From Callaeas wilsoni (taxonomy: Eukaryota; Chordata; Aves; Passeriformes; Callaeidae): 64,000 nucleotides of DNA. The position numbers were made by a program, and so were the translations under genes. The stretch is taken from assembly GCA_013398955.1 (NCBI GenBank), contig VWPU01001271.1, positions 122,501 to 186,500 on the forward strand, in the 5' to 3' direction. How positions within the stretch are numbered: position 1 is the first letter of the stretch; each line of letters opens with the position of its first letter. Under the pieces are notes generated by a model that did not search any database, was not told where the DNA came from, and saw only the letters and a program-made list of their open reading frames with translations. This document shows positions 27,451 to 38,498 of this stretch, in pieces.

Positions 27451-30400
27451 GAATGGATATTTTTGAAAGCCATTTATTGTATATTATACTCCATTATATT
27501 ACCTCTAATCTGTACTTCATTCTTCTCTGTGGGGGGGATATACCACTAGCTCCACGACAAAGCATTTGTTTAACAGTACTAGTTTCTTTGATGACATATA
27601 CCATTTCTGGATCTCCTGTACCCATGCCCCTTTTATAGGAATAGTTATTCCCTATATGAAATAACCAAAATATCATTTATAGCTTCTAATGCATGGCATC
27701 TACAGTCTTAGGCTTGCAGGCATCCCTGGTTTGTTCTATACTCCTTTCACACCTCTCTTCCGTGCCCTATCAAAAATGGTTTTGACGTGTACCTGCTACC
27801 CCATCAATAACCTCCTGTTTACACCTAATTACATTATTTGCCCTTGTCACACTACTGAAGGGGACTTTCAAGGCTTTTTCCCCTAAATTTTAGTGACTGA
27901 GTGTATGGATCAATGACATAGCTGAGACAACCCGCCATTGCCAAAAAGGAGCGATACCACATCTCTCACATCCTCTAATTCCCTTCTCCCATATCAGTCA
28001 TTCACTCAGTTTCCCTCACAGAAAGAGTGGAGTTAATTCAACCTTTTAAACTGACAGAACAGCAACCTGACAAGAGAAAGTGAACAGCATCCAAGAAATC
28101 ATATGAAAAAAACAAGTTAAAACATTTAAAACTTGCACACTAACTACAGCAATTTGCCAGTGCTAACTCCTAATGCTGCCAGTTGATTTTTTACATCATT
28201 ATTTTATTAATCATTAGCAGTGTGCTTGGCCCGTCATGATATACAAGAGCAACCATGGTCCTAGCTTTGTCCATTTAGCCATTTTTCATCAGAGTTCAGA
28301 TTAATTTTGACAGTACCTTAATTGAGGATTTCTTTTCTATTTTCCTAGATGCTTATTTTGTCAACCTTAAGCTCTTAGAAAACTAAGCATATGTTAGCCA
28401 GTTTCACTGCATAGTTAGTTATTTATCTTGCTTATGGGGCACTGTCATCTTACTTTTTTTTCTTTTAATTGACTAATTGCCAACTCTTGTCATTGCTCAC
28501 ACAAACCCCTTTAATTAGTATTTCCTGATTACGTTTAAAAACATGTTCATGGAGATTTTATGAGAATTTTTCTGTTCTGTTTTTGTTTAGCAGGGTCTTA
28601 AATTATAACAGGGTCTGAGTGTACATGCCTGTGGAAAGAATACAATCAATCCCATATGGTAAGCAAAATGAAAAATGGAAAGAAATGTTATTTTTTCTCA
28701 TTTCTTTCATTATGGTTACTTATTGCATACACAAAATACATTGAGTCAGAAATACAAATATTCATGTTAGCAGCCCTTAGTTCTCTATTCCACTTGAATT
28801 CACAGTCTGCTGTTCTGTCTTTCACCTTTATTCTGGATTCTGTATTTAATCATGTCTGTCTTCAACATCTCTTAGTTACAAACCTTTCCGTCCCCTGGCT
28901 GACGAAGAGCATTAGCTTGCAATGTCTCACATCCCCACACAGAAAAAACCTCATCTTGCCACATTTAAAAACTGCATCTCTTCCCTTTGAGATCTCTAAT
29001 CATTTAACTCTCTCTAGGCCTTTCAAACTCAGTACTGAAGTGAAATACCTGTCAGAAAAGTAACTCTAAAACCTAGCAGCCCATGGCTGTATATTTCTTT
29101 TCTCTCTCAATTACTTCATATCAAGCTTACATAGTTTATAAATACAAACAGTTTAAAGTACTGTGAATTTGATTTGGGATCTAAAAAGCAAATACTCTTC
29201 TTTCTGTCTGAGGGCCTGATCCTGGGTGAGGCTGAGTCTTTGAGCAGTGCACATGTATGTGCTGAGCAGTGCTCAGGAATTTGGGGCTGACTGTGTCAGC
29301 AACTGAACTTTCTGTCAGCATCCTCACCCCTTTCTGTCCCCTTACATTGCACATAAAACCAAAGGCGACGGCCAGCCTGAGACCCTCTGAAGCCCTAGGG
29401 CTGTTAACCCATCCAGAGGCGTCCCAACACTCAGCATGTGTGTCAGAGCCGCTGTGTGGCTACAGACATTGAGGAGGAACTATGACCAACACCACACTGA
29501 TCATTCTGTAGATGAAGTGGCATCAAAGCACAGGCAGCAGAGCTTGACTTGGCAGGTCTGAGACTCAAAAAGCTGATATTCTGAGTAAGCTGATATTTTT
29601 TCCTTTTTAAAGATTTTTTTTCTGCTTTGTTTTAAAAAAAAAGGCATACTGAGACAGACTGTCATTCAATAAAGCCACCACTTTCTTCACCAACAATCAG
29701 CAACAGATGTAGCCCAATAAAATTAATAGTTTGCAAGTACGCACAAGAGAATACTCTTGTCTCTTTTCTCCATCACGGATTTTGTAAAAGCTCTCTGGAT
29801 TTTAACAGAAAGGCAAAATCAGGAGCTTTCCATATACTTTTTTTTTAAAATAATTTAAACACTACAACTGCTTTTCTCCCACTCTGTGGAGAATTAATGC
29901 TGATTAATTTCACTTTCCAAAGTGTGACTCAGGACCCTCCCCCTGCCCTTAATTGTCCACTTTTAACTCAAACTGAATTCTGCACTATTACTTACCAAGA
30001 TAATTTAATCCTACAGAATAGAACTTGTGCTCAAAAATATGCAACATTAATATTAATGTACAAACAGAAATATATTACTCATACATAATATATAAGAAAT
30101 TAATTTTCATTGAAGTACCAAGAGAAGGAGTAAACCCCTTAGATCCTTCTCATGCAATTAGCTCTGCACTTGGGGAAGTCAATGGGACTTCACAAATGAA
30201 GGCTTCACACGATAACATGGGCAAGACTGGGGTTTTACAAAGGCACTGCAAAATATGGCATGAACAGAGTCCTACAATCATACTGCTGTGATTTTAGTAC
30301 TACCCTCTATGGATACACTTCAGCCATATCAACGTTAACAAATATACCGGTAGCATCTGAGCTGGCACACAGCTGCTGACATTGCAATGACGCTTGACTG

Positions 30401-31639
30401 TGTGCCCAGTTGAAAATCCTCCACTGGGGCAATGCAGCTGCCCGAGGAAGTGGTGTACCAGCAAAACAAGCACTCTGCTGAGCCACTCTTCAACACTATC
30501 CACAATGATTTCTGTCTAACTGGTTTTTTTCCTGTGAAGACACACTTGCTCTCCTCTAAGGGAATTAAGGGAACTTCACAGAATTGCCTCTGTCCTATTT
30601 CATAATCTTTTACTTTCAGATTAATTCTTAAAATACCAGCAGTTCCTCTTAGGTACATCCTGTAATAAGTTAACATCTTTTTACATGGGGCTTCAGTCTC
30701 TCATTTCCCTATCTGAAGAAAAAGATTGCAGAATTTGTTTCAGAAGCAGAATGCCATACTTTTAGGTTTGAAGGACTTCAACCATTCAACTACCATCATA
30801 CAAACCAGTGGTGAAGCAGGGAGCATAAGAGAAATGAGGAAAAACGGTTAAGACTGATAGTTCTGGGAAAATCACCAGGCAGTGCAGACATTCCCTGCCT
30901 AGGCCTGTGAGAGAAGCACCAAGCAGGAGAACAGGATCAATTGCAAGTTGGCCCCTGTCAGTGACGGCTGCAAGGATTTGTAAGCAGACAGCCATGTTTC
31001 TATAGGTTGGCCCTAAAGTTATTCCAGCCATCAGAGCAGAAACCAAGAGGACTGTTGCAGCAGTAGTAAAGCAAACACAGAAGGAAATCTGGAAGCTTGA
31101 AGTCTCAGATCATTCCTTGTTGGTGAACCACCCTGTTTCCTACTGGAAAATGTAGAGAGGAAGAGGTGGCTTTCCAGATATGAAAAGCCATTAGATGTAC
31201 CTTTTTAGACAGAATGCTGTGAAATATCTGAATAATAAGCAAAAAACAGAGGAAATGTATCCCAACACAGGAAACCAAAACAGTGGACATATAATCAAAG
31301 GGGATAAATAGCTCCCTTCTCTCCCATCTCCCACCTTGTTCTTGAGTACACAAGCACTAAGTAACTTTGAAATGGCTGCATTTCTATGTGGTTGTATTTC
31401 TAAGACATTCTTCAAAGGCATTTCACTGGCATTAAAAATGATTCCTAAAAGTGTACATTATTATGGATAGGTCTGTACTGAGATGCTCAGTATCAGGGAG
31501 GGCCCTGCCCTTTTATTCACTGACTTATGGAGCCATATACAAGAAACAATGGTTTAGCCACCAAGGAAGAACAGGGTAACATCAGCATACATCTGGTAGA
31601 TTGGCCCAAAGGATGAACAGAAACAACAGAAGAAGAAAA

Positions 31640-31845
31640 TTGGTGAGGTTGATCTCTGGGGATCCTCTGGTCCAGTCCTCCTGTTCAAGAAAGGTCACCT
31701 AGAGCCAGACCACATCCAGATGACTTGTATCTCAAAAGGATACACAAACTGTCTGGGTAACCTCTGCCAGGGTTTGGTTGCCCTCACAGTGTTTCCTGAT
31801 GTTCAGAGGGAACCTCCTGTGTTCAGAGGGAACCTTGTCCTAGAA
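31640..31845 (-). mobile_element. CR1 LINE 3' fragment (5'-truncated, degraded)
   Basis: The plus strand reads tctggtccagtcctcctg, then ttcaagaaaggtcacctag and later ctgtctgggtaacctctgcc and ttggttgccctcac. These are in the same order as the antisense of the 3' part of avian/reptilian CR1 (tggtccaacccccctgctcaa...ggtcacctagag...ctgggcaacctgttccag). The element is therefore on the minus strand with its 3' end near 31640. The usual terminal ATTCTATG-type repeats are not visible. It is too short and degraded to encode anything. A 20 bp segment within it is duplicated in tandem (31801-31840). Family assignment is from recalled CR1 consensus, not from a search. Confidence 0.8.
31801..31840. repeat. 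20 bp tandem duplication inside the CR1 fragment
   Basis: gttcagagggaacctcctgt (31801-31820) is followed immediately by gttcagagggaaccttgtcc (31821-31840), identical over the first 15 bases. CR1 as I recall it has this segment once. Confidence 0.8.
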
Positions 31846-34800
31846 TGTCACATGGTGAGGGTGGATGTTAGCAAGAGACACATCTCTGCTGTCATACCCA
31901 GAAAAATATGCTGTATAAAATAGTACAGGTCATATTTATCCAATAATTTGTAACATGATGCAGGAATAAATGAAAGATGGCTTTGGCAGGAGAAAAAGGT
32001 ACCTCACAGTTTTGAACCACCAGGCATACGATCAACTATCTGCTATTACAGAGATATGGCAGGTGAAAGAAAGTATCCTTTAACAAGATACTACATGTCA
32101 GGTGTTTTTTTTATGTTCATTTGGTACAACTTCATTAAACAAGCAGTACTGGGGCTACATACTCATTTTAAATTAATGGTTAGCCCATTTTATTTCCCTC
32201 ATGACAAAGTAACAAATCTGGGTGTTATGTTTGTTGTATGAGACAAAGTAATACATCACATATAAAAACTTTATTGAGTAGTGGTGAAAAACAGATCTCA
32301 TGTACAGTCACTTAAGAAGCTGGCCTGTATCACAAAGAACAGATCATACTTTCATTCTATAACTTCATGTCTTGTGTTTGCTTGACTTTCGCATAAAAAA
32401 ACAGGTATAAACTTCAGCTCCAGCCGTCTACTTGGTTTGGATCTCTTAAAGGCCTCTTTCCTATTTGGATTCTATCACCTGCTGGGTCACCTCTCTTCCC
32501 AAACATTGTAACAATTTCATAGGCTTTGAGATTACTATTAATCTATGAATTTTTTCCTGAAATTGGCCAAGAGTAGTCCAAAAATAAGAGGTGGAAGTGA
32601 GAGAATCCTTTAGAGGTACGCAAACCAGCAGACAAATACAGATATGTCATGATTTTCTGTGTCTTGTTCCTAAAGATGATCAGGCTAGAATAATTGTGTG
32701 AAATTTCATCTTGTTTCTACCCAGTTCTGAGGTCAGAATACAAACACTCATCACTACTGTGATTTTCCTCTGGGGCTGTGCAGAAATTGTGGCATGTTAC
32801 ACCAGTCAGTTGGCCAGCAGGTACAAGTACAGGGAAAGCCCCAAGAGGACAGTGGGCTGCACAGTTGAGCTGTAGGAGTAAACATCTCATGGATGTTTTG
32901 TCTCATAAAGCTTGGCTGAATCTACATTTGCCCTCTCTAGAGATCCTTAAGGACTTCACCCACATTCCTGTGTCCCTCTCCAGTTCTTCTGTGTTTCTTC
33001 AAGCACACATTCCACCCTCACATCCTGGTTCATTTTACAGAAATCTTGGATTAGTGCTCCTGAAAATTTTGGAGAACACGTTATCCTTTCATCCTTTTAT
33101 GCGAAGTTTTCCACAGGTGTGAAGAAGATGCCTCTCCAAATCCCCATCTGAAGCCTCTGATAAATAACAAGACAGACAAACAGCATTAGATTTTACTGAT
33201 CAGTGGAGAAGAAACTAAGAAAACTCATTACAATTATCCCCCTTGCTTCTGTTCAGCAGCTCCCAGCCAACATATGGCCTTCCTTTCACAGACTGAACTC
33301 ATGGTGTGTGTGAGGTGGGAAGTTTGAAGCTTAACTTTGGTAGGATTTACAGCAACAGGATAACAATAACACTATCCTTGTAAAATTCAAAGAGGACTCT
33401 GATGGCTCGCCACCAAAAGTGTTAAGACAGAAGAGGAATGCTTAAGCTGGATCTTATCAGCCAATTCATGGTAGTGGCACTACCAGAAATTAAAGCATAG
33501 TGCAAACTGAAGGTGGCCTACTGTGGTAAAAAACCCCAGGCTAGCCCTTCCTAAGAATATATATGGTCACACTTTAAATAATACTTTCCTGAAAGCAATG
33601 TTAAAATGACACCAGAAAACAAAATGGTATTTTCAGTGAGCTCATTTTGAAACTCCAGAAGCAGAAAATATGTTTGTCACAGATTAGTTCCACAAACTAC
33701 TTCAAAGCCAAATCTATGCGCCAGCAACAAACCTTCTTTACCTTTTTCTGTCCCTGGATCCAAAATACAGCATGAAAATCACTTGTTCTGGGCCTGGATT
33801 CACTGACAGGAAACCCAAGGCACTACTTATGTTTACATTACAAGTTTATGTGCTTATTCATAAAAATCCTGTAGTCAGAATGATCAGCTTGGATTGCTGA
33901 TGAGGAGGATTATTTTAATTTCTTTATGTATTTCAATTAAATGCATGAGTATTGATTTCAGTGCATTTTTTCAGTTAAAAGCACTGTGATTTATATTGCT
34001 AAAATGCTATTGCTTGCCCTGCCAAAAGCATGCATCTGGGAACATTTCTGGGTTGCTTACAGTCTTCTCTCTCTTCTTTCCGCCTCTGACTGCCAGTGCA
34101 TGCTGTTGAAATAAACCAGCTACTTCAAAAGGCAGTTCCTGTTTTCTGTCTTTGTGGGTCTGGCAGTGTTTTGAGAAGTGGGGGGAAGAATAGTAAGAGA
34201 ATAAAGGTAGATTCAGGGCCCATGAATAAATAAAGAGAGAAGAAAATGTAACGATAAAAGAGTACACCTACCTGAGCTCCATTCTTTCTCCCAGGGTGAT
34301 ACCGTTTCTGGATTCATCTGAGGTCGGAGAAGTTGAGTTTCAAGGAGCCAAGAGCTCTCCACAGCATCTGAATTTTGTGACCCCATCTCTGCAAGCTCAT
34401 TGTCAGCCTGCACTTTCATGCCTCCTTCCAGGACAGTGCTGTGATGTGCCCAGTGTCCCCTGCTGTGACATGCCCATCCTGGCATACAGCTCTGCACAAC
34501 CACAACGGGACAGAAGAACAGCCCCAGATTCACTTATTCTGCTCTCCAGTTGGTGTGACAGTTGCTAGCTCTCTCCTTTGTCCAGCATTTTTGATACTCT
34601 CTGCTATAGTGGGTTTCTGCAAGTCTTTTGCCACACCTAAATAAGCATCTTCACTCATGAAATAATTTGGCCGTGTACTCATGCTGCTCCTTCTTTCCTC
34701 AAGACCAGAAAACCCAGAGCACTCTTGTATTATTAATGAAGTACTGTCTGCATTGCCACAGGTAATACAGTATTCACATGAGCTTCACATTCATGGAGCA

Positions 34801-35144
34801 AAGTGATACAGAAGCAATTACGCTTCTACTCTGAAAGTTTCCAACAGGACCCCAAACTGAGCACAGTTGCACATGTGGATACTCTAGCATGATTCAGGTT
34901 TTACCATTAAACTGTTGATGTAAGCTGGAGTCCATTCTCTCCTCCTCTGCCAGCTAAGAAATGGACAATATAACCTATTGCACTGTTATGCTGGTGTGAT
35001 TCTGCAAGTAGAGGAGTCTTGAAGCTTAAGAAGTGAGGGCACACTTTCTGCTGAGTCAAGAGCTCTCTCATTAGGTGCATGACAGTGTATTAAGGAGGAA
35101 CAAGAGAGTCAAGGCCACACAGTTTTTCTTGAACAGATTTTCAT

Positions 35145-35345
35145 CTTCCAAGTGCTTTACAAAAAATCTATTGTAAGTAAGCATGGAAACACACTTTTCA
35201 GGAAATATCTATCTTATATTCTGAATACGGAAAATGAAGCAAAGATGTTGAAGCAGATTTGGCCAAGTCAGCAAGGCAAATGAGTGACAGAAAAAGGTCT
35301 AGCTCCCAGTTCACCAGCATACCAGACCTTGTCCTCTGCTTTTAG
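35145..35345 (+). mobile_element. MIR/L2-tail-like ancient SINE or LINE relic
   Basis: The order of short matches fits the conserved MIR/L2 3' module: agtgctttac, then acggaaaatgaagcaaagat, tggccaagtcagcaaggcaa, atgagtgacagaaaaaggtc, and ctagctcccagttcacca. The module reads 'gtgctttac...ggaaactgaggca...tgcccaaggtcacacagcaagt...ggcagagc...ccagg'. The copy is strongly diverged, as expected for an element old enough to predate the bird-mammal split. The match is from memory, not from an alignment. Confidence 0.5.
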
Positions 35346-36205
35346 ACAGTAACTATCACCACGGTTATCACCCTAGCCTAAAAGTGTGCTTGCAGTGTGA
35401 TTTAAGATCTTTACAAGAAACCAGCTGAATCCAGCACCTCATTAAAGCTCAAAGGTTAACTTGCAGATTTACACATTTTAGTGCTCTTTCAAAAGCTAGC
35501 TATCCACAATCTGCCTGTTTAAGTCTGTGTGATAACTTAGGGGTACTAGATTCAGCAGTATGATGGGCTTAATGAGCTCTAACCTGCTCCTTGACTTGTT
35601 GCAACCAATGATGAGCGCTACTACTAATTTCCCATCCCAACCAGAAGGTAGCTTTAAGTGGAGATGATTCAGGTCAAATTTTTCACTCAGCAAGTGGGCT
35701 GAGCTCAGCAGGTGACAGCTCAGCTGAAGACATTATACTGTGGTAAGGTAATTGCACCTTATGACATCACTCAGTACAGACTAAAAAGGGACATTTTCTA
35801 GTTCAACCATGAGAATACTTGGCAAAGAAGCTAGAAGTGACACTTCCAGTGTGATCTTTTATCCTAAAAAGGTACTTTCAAATATTCTTATCATTGAAAT
35901 CTATTACTGAGTAAAAAGGAGTATTCAGCAATATTAATGGTCTGACAACTCATATATGCAAGATACCTATTTTTCTTGCCTTAGGAATGAAGTATTTCTT
36001 ATATATAGGTTGAAATCTCAAACCATGTGACTCTCAATAATGCAAATGAAACTTTCACTCCTTGAAATTATTAATACTGTTTGTTGAAAATTTCCCCAAA
36101 ATTGCATGTTTAAGTAGCTGTCTTCAACATCCCATTCAGTTCAAGAAACATCCTTCTAGTGGAGTATCAAAGCCAGTGACTAATAAAAAAGTTTTAAAAA
36201 TCCAA

Positions 36206-36219
36206 TTTTTTTTTTTTTT
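36206..36219. repeat. T14 homopolymer
   Basis: A T-run on the plus strand, therefore an A-run in the ZNF521 transcript. Confidence 0.8.
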
Positions 36220-38360
36220 ACTGTTTGTGTTATATGCTTATGTTTTCACTTCCCTCAGTCTGGACATACAATCTTTAGTTTTAAACATCTGCACATTACC
36301 ATTTGATTATCATTGTTACAATGCTTGCATCACTACAATTTGAAACCAGTAATATCTGCTAGAAAAATTAATTATCTTTCAGGATTTTACAAGCATGCAT
36401 TTATGGTTTCCAGAACTACTAATGCTCTATCAGGAATTAGATAGCTTTGTCTTCCCATGAGAAAAGAATCTGAAAGTCTACATTACTATGTGGACACCAG
36501 AACCATAGACACTGAAAATTCAGTTTACATCCTTAGCATAGAGGTGGGGGGCAAATGGTGATTTGAAGGAGGCAAATGTGATTCATAAATGTGTAGTTTA
36601 AAAAGTTTCTTCATCTTAGATACACTTTTATATAAAAATCAAAAGGATTAAGAAGAGGAGTATGATGCCAATTAGAAATATAACTAGGAACTCTGATTAT
36701 ACCTGATCCGAGTACAGGAAGATTCACTAATGACACTGAAGGTAACTGATCTTACATCACCACAAAGGACTCCCAAATCTTTTTTTGTCTAGTTTATAAG
36801 CAAGAGAAAGACAAGTTGGTAATATCTTAGCATGGTAACTGACTTAACACATGATTCTGATTGCACTTGAGGTAGCAGGAATTGGCTTCCGACATGACTG
36901 GGAAGAGGGATTTCATGTAGTCACTCGATGCAAGATGACAGAAACAGAAATAGAAACCAGGATGACTCTGAATCTATCAAAAACATGTAGCTGGTAATCC
37001 TATGGTTCCAACTCAGAAGCAGTGGGATCATCAGTGGCCTGAAATACAGCTAATAAGAGCCACTCCTCTTAGCTCTTCTTTAAAAAGGTTTTCCTTAGAC
37101 CTCAGGTTCTCAGTCTAACAGTCTTCCATAAATTCCACACCACATCCCATTCCTCAGGTGTCCCCTACCACCACCCAATGCGCAAATTGGAGATGAAGAA
37201 GTTATGAAAGCACAGGGCCTTCCCCTGGGATCTGCATCCTGCCTGGTACTTCATCCTGAACGTGTAGCTCCAGGTCTCTCTTCATGGCACTCCAGGCTCT
37301 GTGCTACTCCAGTGTCCTCCCAGCCTATCTTCATCTATGTTCTCGGAAGCTCCATAAATACTTACCTCTTGGTCCACATATCCTTATGTGGACCATACGT
37401 ATCCTCCCTCTTCCCCCTCTGCCTCCAGTATGCACAACACAGTTGGACGACATGCTGAGAGAGATCTTTCCCAACAGATGGGCTCACAAACAGGGAGTGA
37501 GGTAGGTCATGGAAGATCAGCGGCTCCCTAGCCACAGGGTATCCATACACATTCACAGCAATGGGTAGCGCCATGCTCCTATCATTATAGGCTAAAAGCT
37601 TTCTTTAAACAAAAGCTATTATTTCTTAAAATTTGCTTGTGCTGTGTTTTTAGGCTTCCTGAATTATAAGAGGTCATAATGCGAGATACCATGCCTAAAG
37701 TATTACCTCTAAGTCATTCTAATGGTAACATTTCTGAAGATAAAACAGATTCCCTTCCCTCAGTACACGATTTCCCTACCTCCCCACATACAGGTGTCAT
37801 TACTTGGTCACTGGCGACTGAGGAAGCAGATGACATCTTTCGAGAGTTTGATATGTACTTTCTAAATTACGCTGCATGATGGAATTTCAATCATCAGGCA
37901 CTAGGTGTTCAGTGCCATCAAAATATTCTTTATCAGGAATGGAAAGAAAAACAAGCAATTGCATCCAAAGGACTGATTTCCCAATTTACCTTAGGCTAGC
38001 ATTGCACTTCTACTTAATCAAAATATGCTATAAGAGGGGAAAATAAAAGTCTACAACACAATTAACAAAAATACCCTCAATTGGTTGCTCACAAATATTT
38101 TTTAAAAAATCAACCACTTATGCCAGCATTTTGGCTCACTGTGTCTACTCCTCTGTCATTAATGCTCTCTGCCGTAAGCACAACTCCTAGCTGGGGATTC
38201 CAATGCATATGGGAGCTAGGATAAGATTCCAGATCTCAGTTGTGCTGGCATGAAGATAGGTCTCCTCAGTGATACAGAAGACAATATCCTAGGGAGACTG
38301 GAATTAGTCCTATTCCACAAAATTCAATCCAAGATGTAAGGCATATCAAGAAGCAAGTAA

Positions 38361-38498
38361 TTACTCGCTAATGGCTGTGGATGGAAATGTAACATGGATC
38401 AGCCTAAGCATTTCATGACAAGTGACAAGACAGCTTGAAAAAAGGGGGAATTTTTCCAAAAGGATGGAAGGTGTCAAAAGCAAAGAAAAAAGGGTTAC
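38361..38498 (-). other. Open read-through extension past the ZNF521 large-exon donor
   Basis: If the donor at 38498 is not used, the frame stays open for 45 codons (beginning [10 protein letters not shown], ending TAISE) before a stop at 38363-38361. The tail is hydrophobic, has no Cys2His2 pattern, and does not resemble the normal ZNF521 C-terminus. I regard it as intronic sequence. It would become coding only in an intron-retention or premature-termination transcript, which would lack the last four fingers. I noticed no AATAAA on the minus strand in the following several hundred bases. Confidence 0.35.

Larger units (their letters stand above)
22251..38498 (-). other. ZNF521: ZNF521 intron between the large exon and the single-finger exon
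   Basis: This 16.2 kb intron runs from the donor gtaaccc (38498 downwards) to the acceptor ttctttag (22251). The donor departs from consensus at +5 (C instead of G). The intron carries a CR1 fragment (31640-31845), an older CR1-like stretch (26640-27450), an MIR/L2-like relic (35145-35345) and short homopolymers, including T14 at 36206-36219. The only other open frames are short and domain-less, for example 135 codons on + at 28656-29063 and 134 codons on + at 25480-25884. Around 25150-25680 it is locally richer in GC, but I recognise nothing there. I see no further gene in it. Confidence 0.85.

Noticed and set aside
28656..29063. Plus-strand frame of 135 codons
   Set aside because: A composition-driven frame in intronic DNA on the strand opposite to ZNF521, with no domain or splice support.
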